This document shows, in pieces, positions 44,721 through 54,500 of a stretch of 64,000 bases of DNA. The position numbers were made by a program, and so were the translations under genes. The stretch is from contig NZ_CP076607.1 in assembly GCF_018966525.1 (NCBI RefSeq), forward strand, positions 2,728,001 to 2,792,000. Direction: 5' to 3'. Within the stretch, counting starts at the first letter, position 1; each line of letters opens with the position of its first letter. Source of the stretch: Paenibacillus sophorae. Lineage in GTDB: Bacteria > Bacillota > Bacilli > Paenibacillales > Paenibacillaceae. The notes below the pieces were generated by a model that had not been told where the DNA came from, ran no database searches, and saw only the letters and a list, made by a program, of their open reading frames with translations.

Positions 44721-45509
44721 TCAGCGGCGGCCGGCTTTACGCCGAAACGTCCACATGCTCCACAGCATCGAGACAAGAAGGATAAGCATACACCATAGGG
44801 CAGCTTTCCATATCTGATCGTGAGCCGGAGCTCCGGTCAGAAGTCCGCGAATCGCTTCGATAACCGGAGTGATCGGCTGATTCTCCGCGACTCCCTGCAG
44901 CCATGTGGGCATCGTGTCGGTCGGCACGAAGGCGCTGGAGAGATAGGGGAGAAAGAGCAGCGCGAATCCGTATCCGCTGGCGGCCGCCGGACTCCCGGCA
45001 ACCAGGCCGATGGCCGCGTAGAGCCAGGTGAAGGCAAGGATGAACAAGGCGATCAGACTTGCCGCCGCGATCCACTCCAGGCCTGCAGCCGTAGGACGGA
45101 ATCCGACAAGCAGCGCTACCCCGATTACAACACCGGTCGCAATCAGATTGCGGACGAGGCTTGCAGCGACATGTCCGGTGATGACGCCAAGACTCTTGAT
45201 CGGCATCGTTCGGAACCGGTCGATAATCCCGTTCGTCATATCTTCCGCAACGTCTACGGCGGTGCTGGATGATCCGAAGCCGGCGCAAAGGAGTATAATG
45301 CCCGGAACGACATAATTAACATAATTCCCGCCCGGATCGATAGCGCCGCCAAAGACGTAGGTAAACAGCAGCATCAGCATAATCGGGAGCACAACTGCCA
45401 TGGTTAACGCTTCGATATTGCGCAGACTGTGGCGGATGCTGCGACCGATAAAGACGGCATTGGTTACGCCGAGGGAAGCGGTCTTGACTGGGGATTGAGG
45501 AGTCGTCAT
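44721..45509 (-). CDS. ABC-2 type exporter permease (DrrB-like)
   Basis: Membrane half of a drug-type exporter, 262 residues with about six helices. It has the ABC-2 pattern SSTAVDVAEDMTNGIIDRFRTMPI after the second helix (the so-called DrrB/NodJ loop) and PYLSSAFVPTDTMPTWLQGVAENQPITP before the last helix. Overlaps the ATPase stop by 4 bases. Works with the following ATPase. Confidence 0.9.
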   Translation of the reverse strand: MTTPQSPVKTASLGVTNAVFIGRSIRHSLRNIEALTMAVVLPIMLMLLFTYVFGGAIDPGGNYVNYVVPGIILLCAGFGSSSTAVDVAEDMTNGIIDRFRTMPIKSLGVITGHVAASLVRNLIATGVVIGVALLVGFRPTAAGLEWIAAASLIALFILAFTWLYAAIGLVAGSPAAASGYGFALLFLPYLSSAFVPTDTMPTWLQGVAENQPITPVIEAIRGLLTGAPAHDQIWKAALWCMLILLVSMLWSMWTFRRKAGRR

Positions 45510-46390
45510 GCCGGTGCCACCTCCGTTCCTCCGGTCATTGCCAGAAACACATCATCCATGTTCGGTCTGTTGATGCTGACCCTCGTCTCGCCCGGCAAGG
45601 TTGAAGACAATTCATGGAGCGTTCGGCTGATATCCAGAATGCTGCCGTCGGTCGGAACCTTGCGAATGATTTCATTGTCGGCATTTCGCAGTTCGATTAC
45701 CTCGCCGCCGACGCGCGACTTTAATTCCCCAGCGCTACCCGTCGCAACGATGCGTCCGCCCGAAATGACGGCGATCGTATCGGCGAGCTGATCCGCTTCT
45801 TCCAGATACTGAGTGGTGAGGAAAATAGTGATGCCCTGCTCCTTCAACTGAAGAATGATATCCCATAAGGCGCGCCGGCTGCGTGTATCCAGACCTGTGG
45901 TCGGCTCATCCAGGAACATCACCGGCCGGCTGACGGCCAGACTGATGGCCAAATCCAGGCGCCGGCGCATGCCTCCCGAATAGGTTTTTACACGTTTGCG
46001 GGCAGCTTCCATAAGCTCGAAATGCTTCAGCAGTTCGGCGGTACGGATACGGGAATCCGCAGCCGATAGTCCGGAAAGTCTGCAAATCATCCGCAGATTT
46101 TCTTCTCCGGTCAACACATCATCTACGGCTGCGAACTGCCCGGTAAGGGTGATGGAACGCTTTACTTCATTTCTTTCGGCGGCGACGTCGAATCCTGCAA
46201 CCCGCGCTGTTCCCTCATCGGGGGCGACAAGCGTGGACAGGATATGGATGAGCGTTGTTTTACCGGCGCCGTTCGGACCGAGCAGCGCAAATACGGTGCC
46301 TGCATGCACCGAGAGGTTGATACCGTGAAGCACTGTGTGGTCCCCGAATGTTTTGCGCAGATTCTGAATCTCAATAGCCAAAGGTTTCAT
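45506..46390 (-). CDS. ABC exporter ATPase (DrrA-like)
   Basis: 294 residues. Walker A LGPNGAGKTT (37-46), signature YSGGMRRRLDLA, Walker B VMFLDEPTTGLD, switch His in FLTTQYLEEAD (here Gln, as in DrrA-type ATPases). The C-terminal domain (GGEVIELRNADNEIIRKVPTDG) resembles the DrrA regulatory tail. First gene of the pair, ATG 46390 preceded by AAGGAG. Its promoter contains the TetR-type operator. Confidence 0.92.
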   Translation of the reverse strand: MKPLAIEIQNLRKTFGDHTVLHGINLSVHAGTVFALLGPNGAGKTTLIHILSTLVAPDEGTARVAGFDVAAERNEVKRSITLTGQFAAVDDVLTGEENLRMICRLSGLSAADSRIRTAELLKHFELMEAARKRVKTYSGGMRRRLDLAISLAVSRPVMFLDEPTTGLDTRSRRALWDIILQLKEQGITIFLTTQYLEEADQLADTIAVISGGRIVATGSAGELKSRVGGEVIELRNADNEIIRKVPTDGSILDISRTLHELSSTLPGETRVSINRPNMDDVFLAMTGGTEVAPA

Positions 46391-46404
46391 GGACGCATCT
46401 CCTT

Positions 46405-46424
46405 ACTGTTTATACTATAAACTG
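46405..46424. promoter_or_regulatory. TetR operator (exporter side)
   Basis: ACTGTTTA-N5-TAAACTGA, the same arms and spacing as the site before tetR; a half site AATAAACAGT follows at 46432-46441. Confidence 0.65.
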
Positions 46425-46474
46425 ATTTTATAATAAACAGTATATTATATACACAGTTAATTGGCAATACTGTG

Positions 46475-46501
46475 TGGACGATTTATGTCTGGACGATTTA
46501 T
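46475..46501. repeat. 12-bp direct repeat
   Basis: TGGACGATTTAT at 46475-46486 and 46490-46501, 15 bp apart, in the region between exporter and pfkB promoter. Confidence 0.6.
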
Positions 46502-46602
46502 ATGAAGAGGGGCCGGCGCAGCTTATCCATGTATAAAAAGGGTAAATGTGAAGTATACCGTTAGAATGAATATGACGAGGTTCCAAAAAAGGAGATGCTG
46601 AA

Positions 46603-47529
46603 ATGATTGTTACTTTGACGGTTAACCCGAGCGTAGACGCCAGCACCGGAATCCATCAGGTCGTTCCCGACCATAAACTCCGCTGCCGTGAAGCGACGTA
46701 TAAACCCGGAGGCGGCGGAGTTAACGTCTCCAGAGCAATCCACAGATTGGGCGGAGAGGCTCTGGCTCTGTATACGTCGGGAGGACTGCACGGACAGCTT
46801 ATTCATCAAATGCTAGAACAAGAAGGCGTCGGCCATCAGTCGATTCCGATTCAAGGACAAACGAGGGAGAATTTAATTGTTCTGGAAGAGTCGACCGGGC
46901 AGCAGTTTCGGTTCGATATGCCGGGTCCGACATTCAATGAGGAAGACCGGCAGCGGTGTCTCGATCAATTAAATAAGTTAGCGGCCAAACCGGATTATCT
47001 TGTCCTGAGCGGCAGTCTGCCCCCCGGATGTCCGGCAGATTTCTATGCCCGGATCATCAAGTCCGTTAAGGATTGGAATTGCCGGGTAATCGTAGATACA
47101 TCTGGAGAAGCTCTTCAACTGGCAGCCGATGCGGGCGTGTATCTACTAAAGCCCAATGCGCGCGAGCTTGAAGAATTGACCGGAATGACGTTAACAAGTG
47201 ACGAGGAATTGAAGGCGGCGGCGACGAGGCTCATCGCGGAAGGCCGGACCGAAGCGGTCATCGTCTCGCTGGGAGCAAAAGGGGCTTTTATGATTTCCAA
47301 AGAAGGAACCGAGCATATTTCCGCTCCCAAGGTTCCCGTTGCCAGCGTTGTGGGCGCGGGCGACAGTCTTGTAGCCGGAGTCGTCTACCGGTTGGAGCAG
47401 GGAGGATCTTTGGCGGAAGCCGTCCGCTTCGGAATCGCCGCCGGAGCGGCTGCCGTCATGAATCCCGAGAGGGAGCTGTGCAAACGGGAGGATACCGAAA
47501 GGCTGTTTAAGAGTATGACGCAGGATTAG
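46603..47529 (+). CDS. pfkB: PfkB-family sugar kinase, Pfk-2 like
   Basis: Phosphorylates fructose 6-phosphate or a related hexose phosphate. 308 residues. Conserved motifs: PGGGGVNVSRAIHRLGG (36-51), LSGSLPPG (135-142), and catalytic Asp254 in VGAGDSLVAG. The sequence tracks E. coli Pfk-2 (EPGGGG, KPN, GAGDS, ends in RxLCxxxD), more than FruK or LacC. GGAGATG precedes the ATG. Standalone, followed by hairpin terminators. Confidence 0.85.
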   Translation: MIVTLTVNPSVDASTGIHQVVPDHKLRCREATYKPGGGGVNVSRAIHRLGGEALALYTSGGLHGQLIHQMLEQEGVGHQSIPIQGQTRENLIVLEESTGQQFRFDMPGPTFNEEDRQRCLDQLNKLAAKPDYLVLSGSLPPGCPADFYARIIKSVKDWNCRVIVDTSGEALQLAADAGVYLLKPNARELEELTGMTLTSDEELKAAATRLIAEGRTEAVIVSLGAKGAFMISKEGTEHISAPKVPVASVVGAGDSLVAGVVYRLEQGGSLAEAVRFGIAAGAAAVMNPERELCKREDTERLFKSMTQD

Positions 47530-47642
47530 CAGCTCCCTTTCAGGCGAATGGGAGCCGAGAGTGATGAATGGGCTGCACCATCATCCCAAGCAGGAGCGCG
47601 CATGAACGGGAAAACTTCCCTTTTATTTTTGGAAAAAAGGGC

Positions 47643-47692
47643 ATCGCAGACAATAAGCGGGAAAAGCTCCGGCTTATGTCTGCGATTTTTTA
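47643..47692 (+). terminator. rho-independent terminator after pfkB
   Basis: ATCGCAGAC (47643-47651) pairs with GTCTGCGAT (47678-47686), with inner ATAAGC/GCTTAT, then TTTTT. A smaller hairpin GGGAA-AAC-TTCCC-TTTT precedes it at 47608. Confidence 0.9.
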
Positions 47693-47791
47693 GTTTTCGG
47701 CAAAAATGCCTGATTTAAGAGGAGGAATTCCCTTCTAAGCTTGGCATAGGCCCTTTTTGATAAAATAAGATGGAGGAATTCCGTTTCATTG

Positions 47792-47837
47792 AAGGTCGAG
47801 CCGGGTGAGTCGTGTACCCGCTGCACGACCTTTTTAA
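47792..47837 (+). terminator. third hairpin with T-tail
   Basis: AAGGTCG (47792-47798) and CGACCTT (47826-47832), with inner GGGT/ACCC, then TTTAAT. It does not follow a gene directly. Confidence 0.7.
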
Positions 47838-48041
47838 TATGAGAAAAAATAAAAACGTAGCTTTCCCCCAGTATTGAGAAGCCACTTACGGGACAGCTTC
47901 TTCATGTTTTCATTCCGTTAACTCTTTTTTGAAAGTTTTACCTAATCCTGTGTTTTCTAGGGTTTTCGTTTTACATCTACGCCTTACACTGGCAGAGGGT
48001 TGTATAAGAGATGACTTTTAACATTCAAGGAGGCATTCGCC

Positions 48042-49004
48042 ATGAGCGAGCTTGATAATCGTTGGAGTCTTCCTGCCGGAGCAAGCAGAGCTTCAGCGCG
48101 AAGAGGCCTGCGTACAGTTTCGTTAAAGAAGCTGAAAGTACGGGAAAATATGCTTGCGTATGCTTTTCTCGCACCTTCTCTGCTGCTGTTCGGAGTATTC
48201 ATGTTCTATCCTCTGCTGCGGTCGGTTTACCTCAGTCTGTACAGCACGGACCCGGCTGGAAGAGTGGCCTCATTTGTGGGACCCGAGAATTTTACGGGAT
48301 TGTTTACCTCCGGGCTGTTCTTGGATGGCATTCGAGTCACTGCGCTGTTCGCACTCCTTACGGTTCCGGCAGGGATGCTGATCGCTCTCGTGCTTGCGGC
48401 TCTTACTCATAATCTTCTGAGGGGCCAACGGCTGTTTCAATTCGCATTTTCGCTTCCGATGGTGCTTTCCGTCGGTTCCGCGGCCGTCATCTGGAAGTTT
48501 CTGTTTCATCCGTCGCTTGGCATGCTGAACTACGGTCTGGAGCTGGCCGGTTTTGCACCGGTTCCTTGGCTGACCAGCCCGAAGTGGGCGCTGCTCTCCG
48601 TCTCGCTCATGACCGTCTGGATGAATCTTGGCTTCAATTACATTGTTATCTCAAGCGGAATGCAGGGCATTCCGGATGACATGTATGAGAGCGCCAAGAT
48701 CGATGGTGCGGGTCCGGTGGCGATGTTCCGCAAGATTACGATTCCGCTTCTGTCTCCGACTCTGTTCTTCGTTCTGGTCGTATCAATCATAAGCGCCTTT
48801 CAATCATTCGGACAGATTAATATTTTGACTCAGGGCGGTCCGATGGACAGTACCAACGTCTTTGTCTATTCCATCTACCGGGAGGCCTTCGTTAATTTCC
48901 GGTTCGGAACCGGCAGCGCGCAGGCGCTGTTACTGTTTCTTGTCATCATGCTCCTTACCTTGATTCAATTCAAATGGGTGGAAAGGAAGGTGCACTATCA
49001 ATGA
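48042..49004 (+). CDS. ABC sugar/glycerol-phosphate permease (UgpA-like)
   Basis: Membrane subunit, 320 residues; a cytosolic basic N-terminus of about 40, then six helices. EAA loop ESAKIDGAGPVAMFRKITIPLLSP. GGAGG before the ATG. Overlaps the next gene by 4 bases (ATGA). The binding protein is of UgpB type, so glycerol 3-phosphate or glycerophosphodiesters are likely substrates. No ATPase nearby. Confidence 0.88.
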   Translation: MSELDNRWSLPAGASRASARRGLRTVSLKKLKVRENMLAYAFLAPSLLLFGVFMFYPLLRSVYLSLYSTDPAGRVASFVGPENFTGLFTSGLFLDGIRVTALFALLTVPAGMLIALVLAALTHNLLRGQRLFQFAFSLPMVLSVGSAAVIWKFLFHPSLGMLNYGLELAGFAPVPWLTSPKWALLSVSLMTVWMNLGFNYIVISSGMQGIPDDMYESAKIDGAGPVAMFRKITIPLLSPTLFFVLVVSIISAFQSFGQINILTQGGPMDSTNVFVYSIYREAFVNFRFGTGSAQALLLFLVIMLLTLIQFKWVERKVHYQ

Positions 49005-49825
49005 AAAAGCATATTGCTGGACAAGCCGCGGTCTATCTCATCCTTATCGTGGCTGCCATATTCGCGCTGTATCCGGTTGTGTACAGCTTCTTTCTGTCCG
49101 TGATGAAGCCGGAGGAAGCGAGTGCTTTTCCGCCGTCAATCATTCCGCATTCGTTCAATCCGGCAAATTTCATCGACGTATTCGGAATCGTGCCGATAGC
49201 GGCCTTCATCGGAAATACGTTTCTCGTATCGGGCATCGTTATGGTCGGCCAGCTCATTACAGCAAGCCTTGCGGCTTACGCATTTGCCAAAATGGACTTC
49301 AAAGGCAAGGGCTTCATTTTCAGCCTGTTTGTCGCTTCGATGATGGTTCCCTGGGAAGTGACAATGATCCCGAATTATTTGACGGTCCGCAGCCTGAACT
49401 GGCTCGATACCTATCAGGGCCTGACGGTTCCTTTTCTGGCGACGGCGTTCGGCACCTTCCTGCTGCGCCAGTTCTTCCTCCAACTGCCGAAGGAGCTGTT
49501 CGAAGCGGCGAGGATGGATGGCTGCGGGCATATCCGCTATTTTCTGCTGCATGTGCTGCCGCTGTCCCGGCCTGCAATCGGGACCTTGGCCGTCTATTCC
49601 TTTTTAAATACGTATAACTCCTATCTGTGGCCGCTGCTGATTACGAACAGTGAAATGATGCGGACGGTGCAGATCGGCATTTCCATGCTGGAATTTCAAG
49701 AATCGACGTCGTGGAATCTGGTGTTTGCCGGAATTACGCTCGTTATTTTGCCTTCACTGCTGCTACTTGTATTCGGGCTGAAGCAGCTGGTGCGGGGCAT
49801 GGCGGCGGGAGCGCTGAAGGGCTAG
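49001..49825 (+). CDS. ABC sugar/glycerol-phosphate permease (UgpE-like)
   Basis: Second membrane subunit, 274 residues. The start ATG 49001 overlaps the previous stop; GGAAAGGAAGG lies upstream. EAA loop EAARMDGCGHIRYFLLHVLPLSRP and the C-terminus FGLKQLVRGMAAGALKG are typical. Cotranscribed with the binding-protein gene after a 93-base gap. Confidence 0.88.
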   Translation: MKKHIAGQAAVYLILIVAAIFALYPVVYSFFLSVMKPEEASAFPPSIIPHSFNPANFIDVFGIVPIAAFIGNTFLVSGIVMVGQLITASLAAYAFAKMDFKGKGFIFSLFVASMMVPWEVTMIPNYLTVRSLNWLDTYQGLTVPFLATAFGTFLLRQFFLQLPKELFEAARMDGCGHIRYFLLHVLPLSRPAIGTLAVYSFLNTYNSYLWPLLITNSEMMRTVQIGISMLEFQESTSWNLVFAGITLVILPSLLLLVFGLKQLVRGMAAGALKG

Positions 49826-49918
49826 AAGTCACGGGCCAATGGAAGAAATCAGCTGCTTGATGCAGATGATCAATAGATTCACAAAGAGGGATAACCGAAA
49901 AAAGGAGAGGTTAAGACA

Positions 49919-51334
49919 ATGAAAAGGTTTGGCTTTGGAAGATTTCGTTTCAGACGCGGCATGATTCTGGTGCTCGCCATGTTTATGGCGGTTTTGGCAG
50001 GCTGCGGAGGGAACTCAGGCGCTGACGCGAATACTCAAGCAACCAATACGTCGTCTAACAACGTAACAAGCAGCGATCAGGGTGCGGCTAGCACCGCAGC
50101 GGAACCGGTGAAAATCACCTGGTGGCACTCCATGTCCGGCACTGGCGAGAAAGCAATCAACAAGATTGTTACCGACTTTAACGCAAGCCATCCTGACATT
50201 CAGGTTGAAGCGGTCTATCAGGGCAAATATGACGAGAGCTTGAACAAGCTGAAGGCTTCGCTCGGATCTGACAGCGGCCCGGATCTGATACAGGTGTATG
50301 AGATCGGCAGCAAATTTATGATCGACTCCAAGATGATTACTCCGGTACAGAAGTTTATCGATGAGGATAGCTTTGACTTGTCTTCTCTGGAACCGAATAT
50401 CACCCGGTACTATACGATTGGCGGCCAACTGAACGCGATGCCGTTCAACACGTCCAATCCAATCCTGTACTATAACAAAGATGCCTTTAAAGCGGCCGGA
50501 CTCGATCCCGAGAATCCGCCCAAGACCTTTGAGGAATATGAGACGGCTGCCAAAGCGCTCAGCAAGAACGGCAAGCCGGGGGCCGCGATCGCGATTTACG
50601 GATGGTTCATGGAGCAGCTGTTCGCCAATCAGAATGCCGAGTATGTGAACGGAGGCAATGGCCGCGACCAGGCTGCAACGGAATCGCTGCTTGCTTCGGA
50701 AGCTGGTGTGAAGACGCTGGAGTGGTGGAAAAAAATGGTGGATGAAAAAGCCGTTGCCAACCTTGGACGTGATACGGACGACACGGACAGCGCATTTGCC
50801 GCCGGACAAGTAGCGATGACCCTGGATTCGACGGCCTCCTTGCGGAAGATAGTGGATGCTGTAGGAGGCAAGTTCGAGGTGGGAACCGGCTTTCTGCCGA
50901 AACCGGCTGATGCCAAAGAAGGAGGCGTTGTTGTCGGCGGAGCCAGCCTGTACATTATGAACAACAAGCCGGAAGCAGAGCAGAAAGCCGCTTGGGAATT
51001 CATCAAGTATGTGGCTTCCCCGGAAGTGCAGGCGGAATGGAGCGTGAGCACCGGCTACTTCCCGATCACGAAGGCCGCCTATGATCAGCAGGTCTTGAAA
51101 GACAACATGGCTAAATATCCGCAGTTCCAGACAGCTGTTGATCAGCTTCATGCTTCAAGCGCCTCGAACGCTACATCGGGAGCGGTTATGGGTGTCTTCC
51201 CGGAAGCACGCCAGATCGTGGAAGGTGCAATCGAGGAGGCGCTGAACGGAAAGAAGGAGCCTAAGAAGGCGCTTGAGGATGCTGCCGCGCAGATAACCGA
51301 CAAGCTGAAGCAGTATAATGCCACGGTGAAATAA
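49919..51334 (+). CDS. UgpB-like substrate-binding lipoprotein
   Basis: Extracellular receptor, 471 residues. Signal with lipobox LAGC, a Thr/Ser/Asn-rich linker, then KITWWHSMSGTGEKAINKIV, DFNASHPDIQVEAVYQGKYDE and DLIQVYEIGSKFM, which read very like UgpB. GGAGAGG precedes the ATG. Order permease-permease-binding protein is less usual in Gram-positives but known. Terminator follows. Confidence 0.88.
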   Translation: MKRFGFGRFRFRRGMILVLAMFMAVLAGCGGNSGADANTQATNTSSNNVTSSDQGAASTAAEPVKITWWHSMSGTGEKAINKIVTDFNASHPDIQVEAVYQGKYDESLNKLKASLGSDSGPDLIQVYEIGSKFMIDSKMITPVQKFIDEDSFDLSSLEPNITRYYTIGGQLNAMPFNTSNPILYYNKDAFKAAGLDPENPPKTFEEYETAAKALSKNGKPGAAIAIYGWFMEQLFANQNAEYVNGGNGRDQAATESLLASEAGVKTLEWWKKMVDEKAVANLGRDTDDTDSAFAAGQVAMTLDSTASLRKIVDAVGGKFEVGTGFLPKPADAKEGGVVVGGASLYIMNNKPEAEQKAAWEFIKYVASPEVQAEWSVSTGYFPITKAAYDQQVLKDNMAKYPQFQTAVDQLHASSASNATSGAVMGVFPEARQIVEGAIEEALNGKKEPKKALEDAAAQITDKLKQYNATVK

Positions 51335-51352
51335 TATTGGGTTCGTAAGATT

Positions 51353-51402
51353 TGGCCGCCAGGCTGCCTGATAAGGCGCTGGGTGGCCATTTGTTATTTT
51401 TT
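51353..51402 (+). terminator. terminator of the ugp-like operon
   Basis: TGGCCGCC...GGGTGGCCA stem, then TTGTTATTTTTTA. Confidence 0.75.
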
Positions 51403-51549
51403 ATACGGAAATCGGAGACTTGTATCAATATTTCTATGTAAGCGCATCCACCAAGCGGTTGATCTAATTTTTTTGTTGAATAATGTCGAAGAAAGAATAG
51501 AGAGAGTTTGCCTCAAACCACGAAGACTCCGAGGGGAGGTATGCCGTTC

Positions 51550-54500
51550 TTGGCTTCCATACATAGCATTGTTTACGTAGCGATTGTCATTATGGCTTAT
51601 TTTATTGTGCGCCTGTACGTAAAACAGATCAGAGACGCCAAAAAGCTGCTGGAGACCGAAAAGAAGTACAATGAAAAATTGCGCCTGTATCTGAATGTCA
51701 TCGAGCAATCGCCGCTTTCCATCGTTATTACCGATACGCACAGCCAGATAGAATACATCAATCCTTATTTCACGGAGGTAACCGGGTACAGCATGGAAGA
51801 GGCGGTCGGCCAAACGCCGGGTATTCTTAAGTCGGAAGAAACGACGCCGGAAACCTATCTGGAGATGTGGAGGACAATCAGCAAGGGCGACAAGTGGCAG
51901 GGGGAATTTATCAACAAGAAAAAGAACGGAGAGAAGTACACGGAAGCCGTTATCATCTCTTCAATCAAGGACGATAACCAGAAGATCACTCACTATGTAG
52001 GCATCAAAGAGAATGTCTCCGAGTATAAACGCATAAAAAAAGAGCTTTTGGACCAGCTTTACTTTACGTCGCAGCTTATCGACACTTTGCCCCATCCGTT
52101 ATTTTATTTGGATGTAGAGGGTTATTTCCTTGGCTGCAATGCGGCCTACGAGCAGGCGTTCAACGTGAAGCGGCTGGAATTAACCGGTCTGCATGCGAGG
52201 GACTTGGCGCATTTGCCCCGGGAAAGCTACGAAGAGCTGGACGATATGAGAAAAGAAGTGACCCGAAACGGCCAACCCGCTCAAAGACAGCTTAGAAGGC
52301 CTTTTGCCGACGGCAAAGAGCATGACATTCTTTATTCTCTGTCTGCTTATCATTTGTCCGATGGGACCGAGGGTGGGTATTTAGGCATCATGATGGATAT
52401 CACCGATCTGAAGATCAAGGAAAAGGAGCTTCTGGAGAGCCGGAATTTTCTGGATGTCATCATTAATCATATCCCTGTGATGGTCTATGTTAAAGATGCG
52501 GCAGACTTGAAGATCTACAAAGCGAATAAGGCTTGTGCGGATTTCCTGGAACGTTCCCCCGAGGATATGACGGGAATGACCGATTATGATCTGTTCCCGC
52601 CGGAGGTAGCCAGGAAGCTGAACGCTACGGACCGAAAAGTTTTGGAGCATGGACAGACCGTAAGCGAGATCGAAATTTTGCCGGGTGACAGCGAGCAGGG
52701 CACACTCCGTTATGTCCATGCTTCGAAGCTGCCGATTATGGATGCCGATGGCAACGTCCTCTTCCTTCTGGGCGTTTCCGAGGACATTACCGAGCTCAAG
52801 CAAAAAGAAAGTGAGCTTACTCAAGCTCTGTACATGGCTGAGGAGGCGACAGCCGCCAAATCCGAGTTTCTGGCCAATATGAGCCATGAAATTAGAACCC
52901 CGATGAACGCCATTATCGGACTGGCCCATCTGGCGCTCAAGACCGAACTCAGTCCGAAGCAGAGAGACTATCTGTCCAAAATACACAATGCCGGAACATC
53001 TTTGCTTGGCATTGTTAACGAGATTCTTGATTTTTCCAAGGTAGAATCCGGCAAGCTTGAACTGGAGGTTACGGAGTTCGAACTCCCGGAAGTCATCACG
53101 GATGCCGTTTCCCTGTCGAGCCAGTCCGCATATGACAAAGGCCTGGAGCTGATGTATTACACACCGGCGGATGTTCCGGTGAATTTGATCGGCGATCCGC
53201 TTCGCCTTCAGCAGGTATTGACCAATCTGGTAAGCAATGCTGTGAAATTTACAGAAAAGGGCGAGGTTGTTGTCCGGGTCGAGCAGGTCCACCGTGTACA
53301 TAACAGGGTTAAGCTGAAATTCAGCGTGCGGGATACGGGGATCGGGCTCAGTAAAGAAGCGGAAGCAAGACTCTTTCAGGCGTTCACGCAGGCGGACAGC
53401 TCCACCACACGCAAATTCGGCGGAACCGGTCTCGGACTGGCTATCAGCCGCAAGCTGGTCGAGATGATGGGAGGAAACCTGTGGGCGGAGAGCAAGGCGG
53501 GCGAGGGGAGTACCTTTTCGTTTACGGCATGGTTCGGCGTTAGTAAGACAAACAGCTCCCCAGCCCGAGAGATACCCAAGGAGATGAGATCGCTTCGGAT
53601 GCTTGTCGTTGACGACAATCAGGCTGCAAGGGAGCTTCTGGTCAAAAATCTGCAGGATTTCAATTGCAGCGCATCCGCCGTATCGTCCGGAGAAGAAGCG
53701 ATTCTTGCTCTGGAAGCAGCGGATGAGAATGAACCTTATGATCTTGTATTTTTGGATTGGGAAATTGAGGGCGAATACGGTCTTGAAACCGCCAGGAGGA
53801 TTAAGAAACACGCAACGCTTAAAGCTATTCCAGCGGTTATTCTCGTTACGGCTTTTGGGAAGGACGTTTATTTAAAACAGGCCGATGCCGCGGATTTGGA
53901 CGATGTACTGGTCAAGCCCGTTAATCAATCCCTGCTTTACGACACGATCATCAACCTGTTCGTTCCGCATAACGGGGAGCTGCCTTTGCCTTCAAGTGTG
54001 AATGAGAAGGATTATAAGCTTGCGGGTCTAAGGGTTCTGCTGGTCGAGGACAATGAAATCAATCAGCAAATCGCCGTTGAACTGCTGAAAAGCCAGGGAG
54101 TTGAGACGGAGATCGCTTCAAACGGAGCGGAGGCTGTCCGGATGATCGGGGAGCTGCCGAAGCCATATTTCCAACTGGTGCTGATGGATATGCAAATGCC
54201 GGTAATGGACGGATTTGAGGCTGCGCGAAGAATTCGGGAGAAGGGTTCGGAGCTGCCGATCATCGCCATGACAGCCCGCACGATGCCGGAAGAAAGGGAG
54301 AAGTGCCTGGCGGCCGGCATGAACGATCATGTATCAAAGCCGATCGACCCCGATATTCTGTTCAGCATCATAGACAAATGGATTCCGGACGATGTGAAAG
54401 GCAAGCTCTCGCAGACGATTCACGGGGATGCCTGGCATGAGAAAAACATCGCGGCGCCGTCTTTTCCGCAGATTAATGGAATCGATACGATTAACAGTTT

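Larger units (their letters stand above)
47530..48041. other. 512-base intergenic region with three hairpins
   Basis: After pfkB come three T-tailed hairpins (47608-47630, 47643-47692, 47792-47837). GGAGGAATTCC appears twice (47721-47731 and 47772-47782). No gene is recognised; a small RNA between the second and third hairpins is possible. Confidence 0.5.

Noticed and set aside
47970..48000. Possible Pho box (TTTACA...TTACAC) before the UgpA-like gene
   Set aside because: The repeat period is about 13 instead of 11 bp, so it does not fit a PhoP site although a Ugp-like operon would make it attractive.
52381..53811. 476-codon minus-strand frame inside the hybrid kinase gene
   Set aside because: Opposite strand of a clear multi-domain kinase; no recognisable motif.
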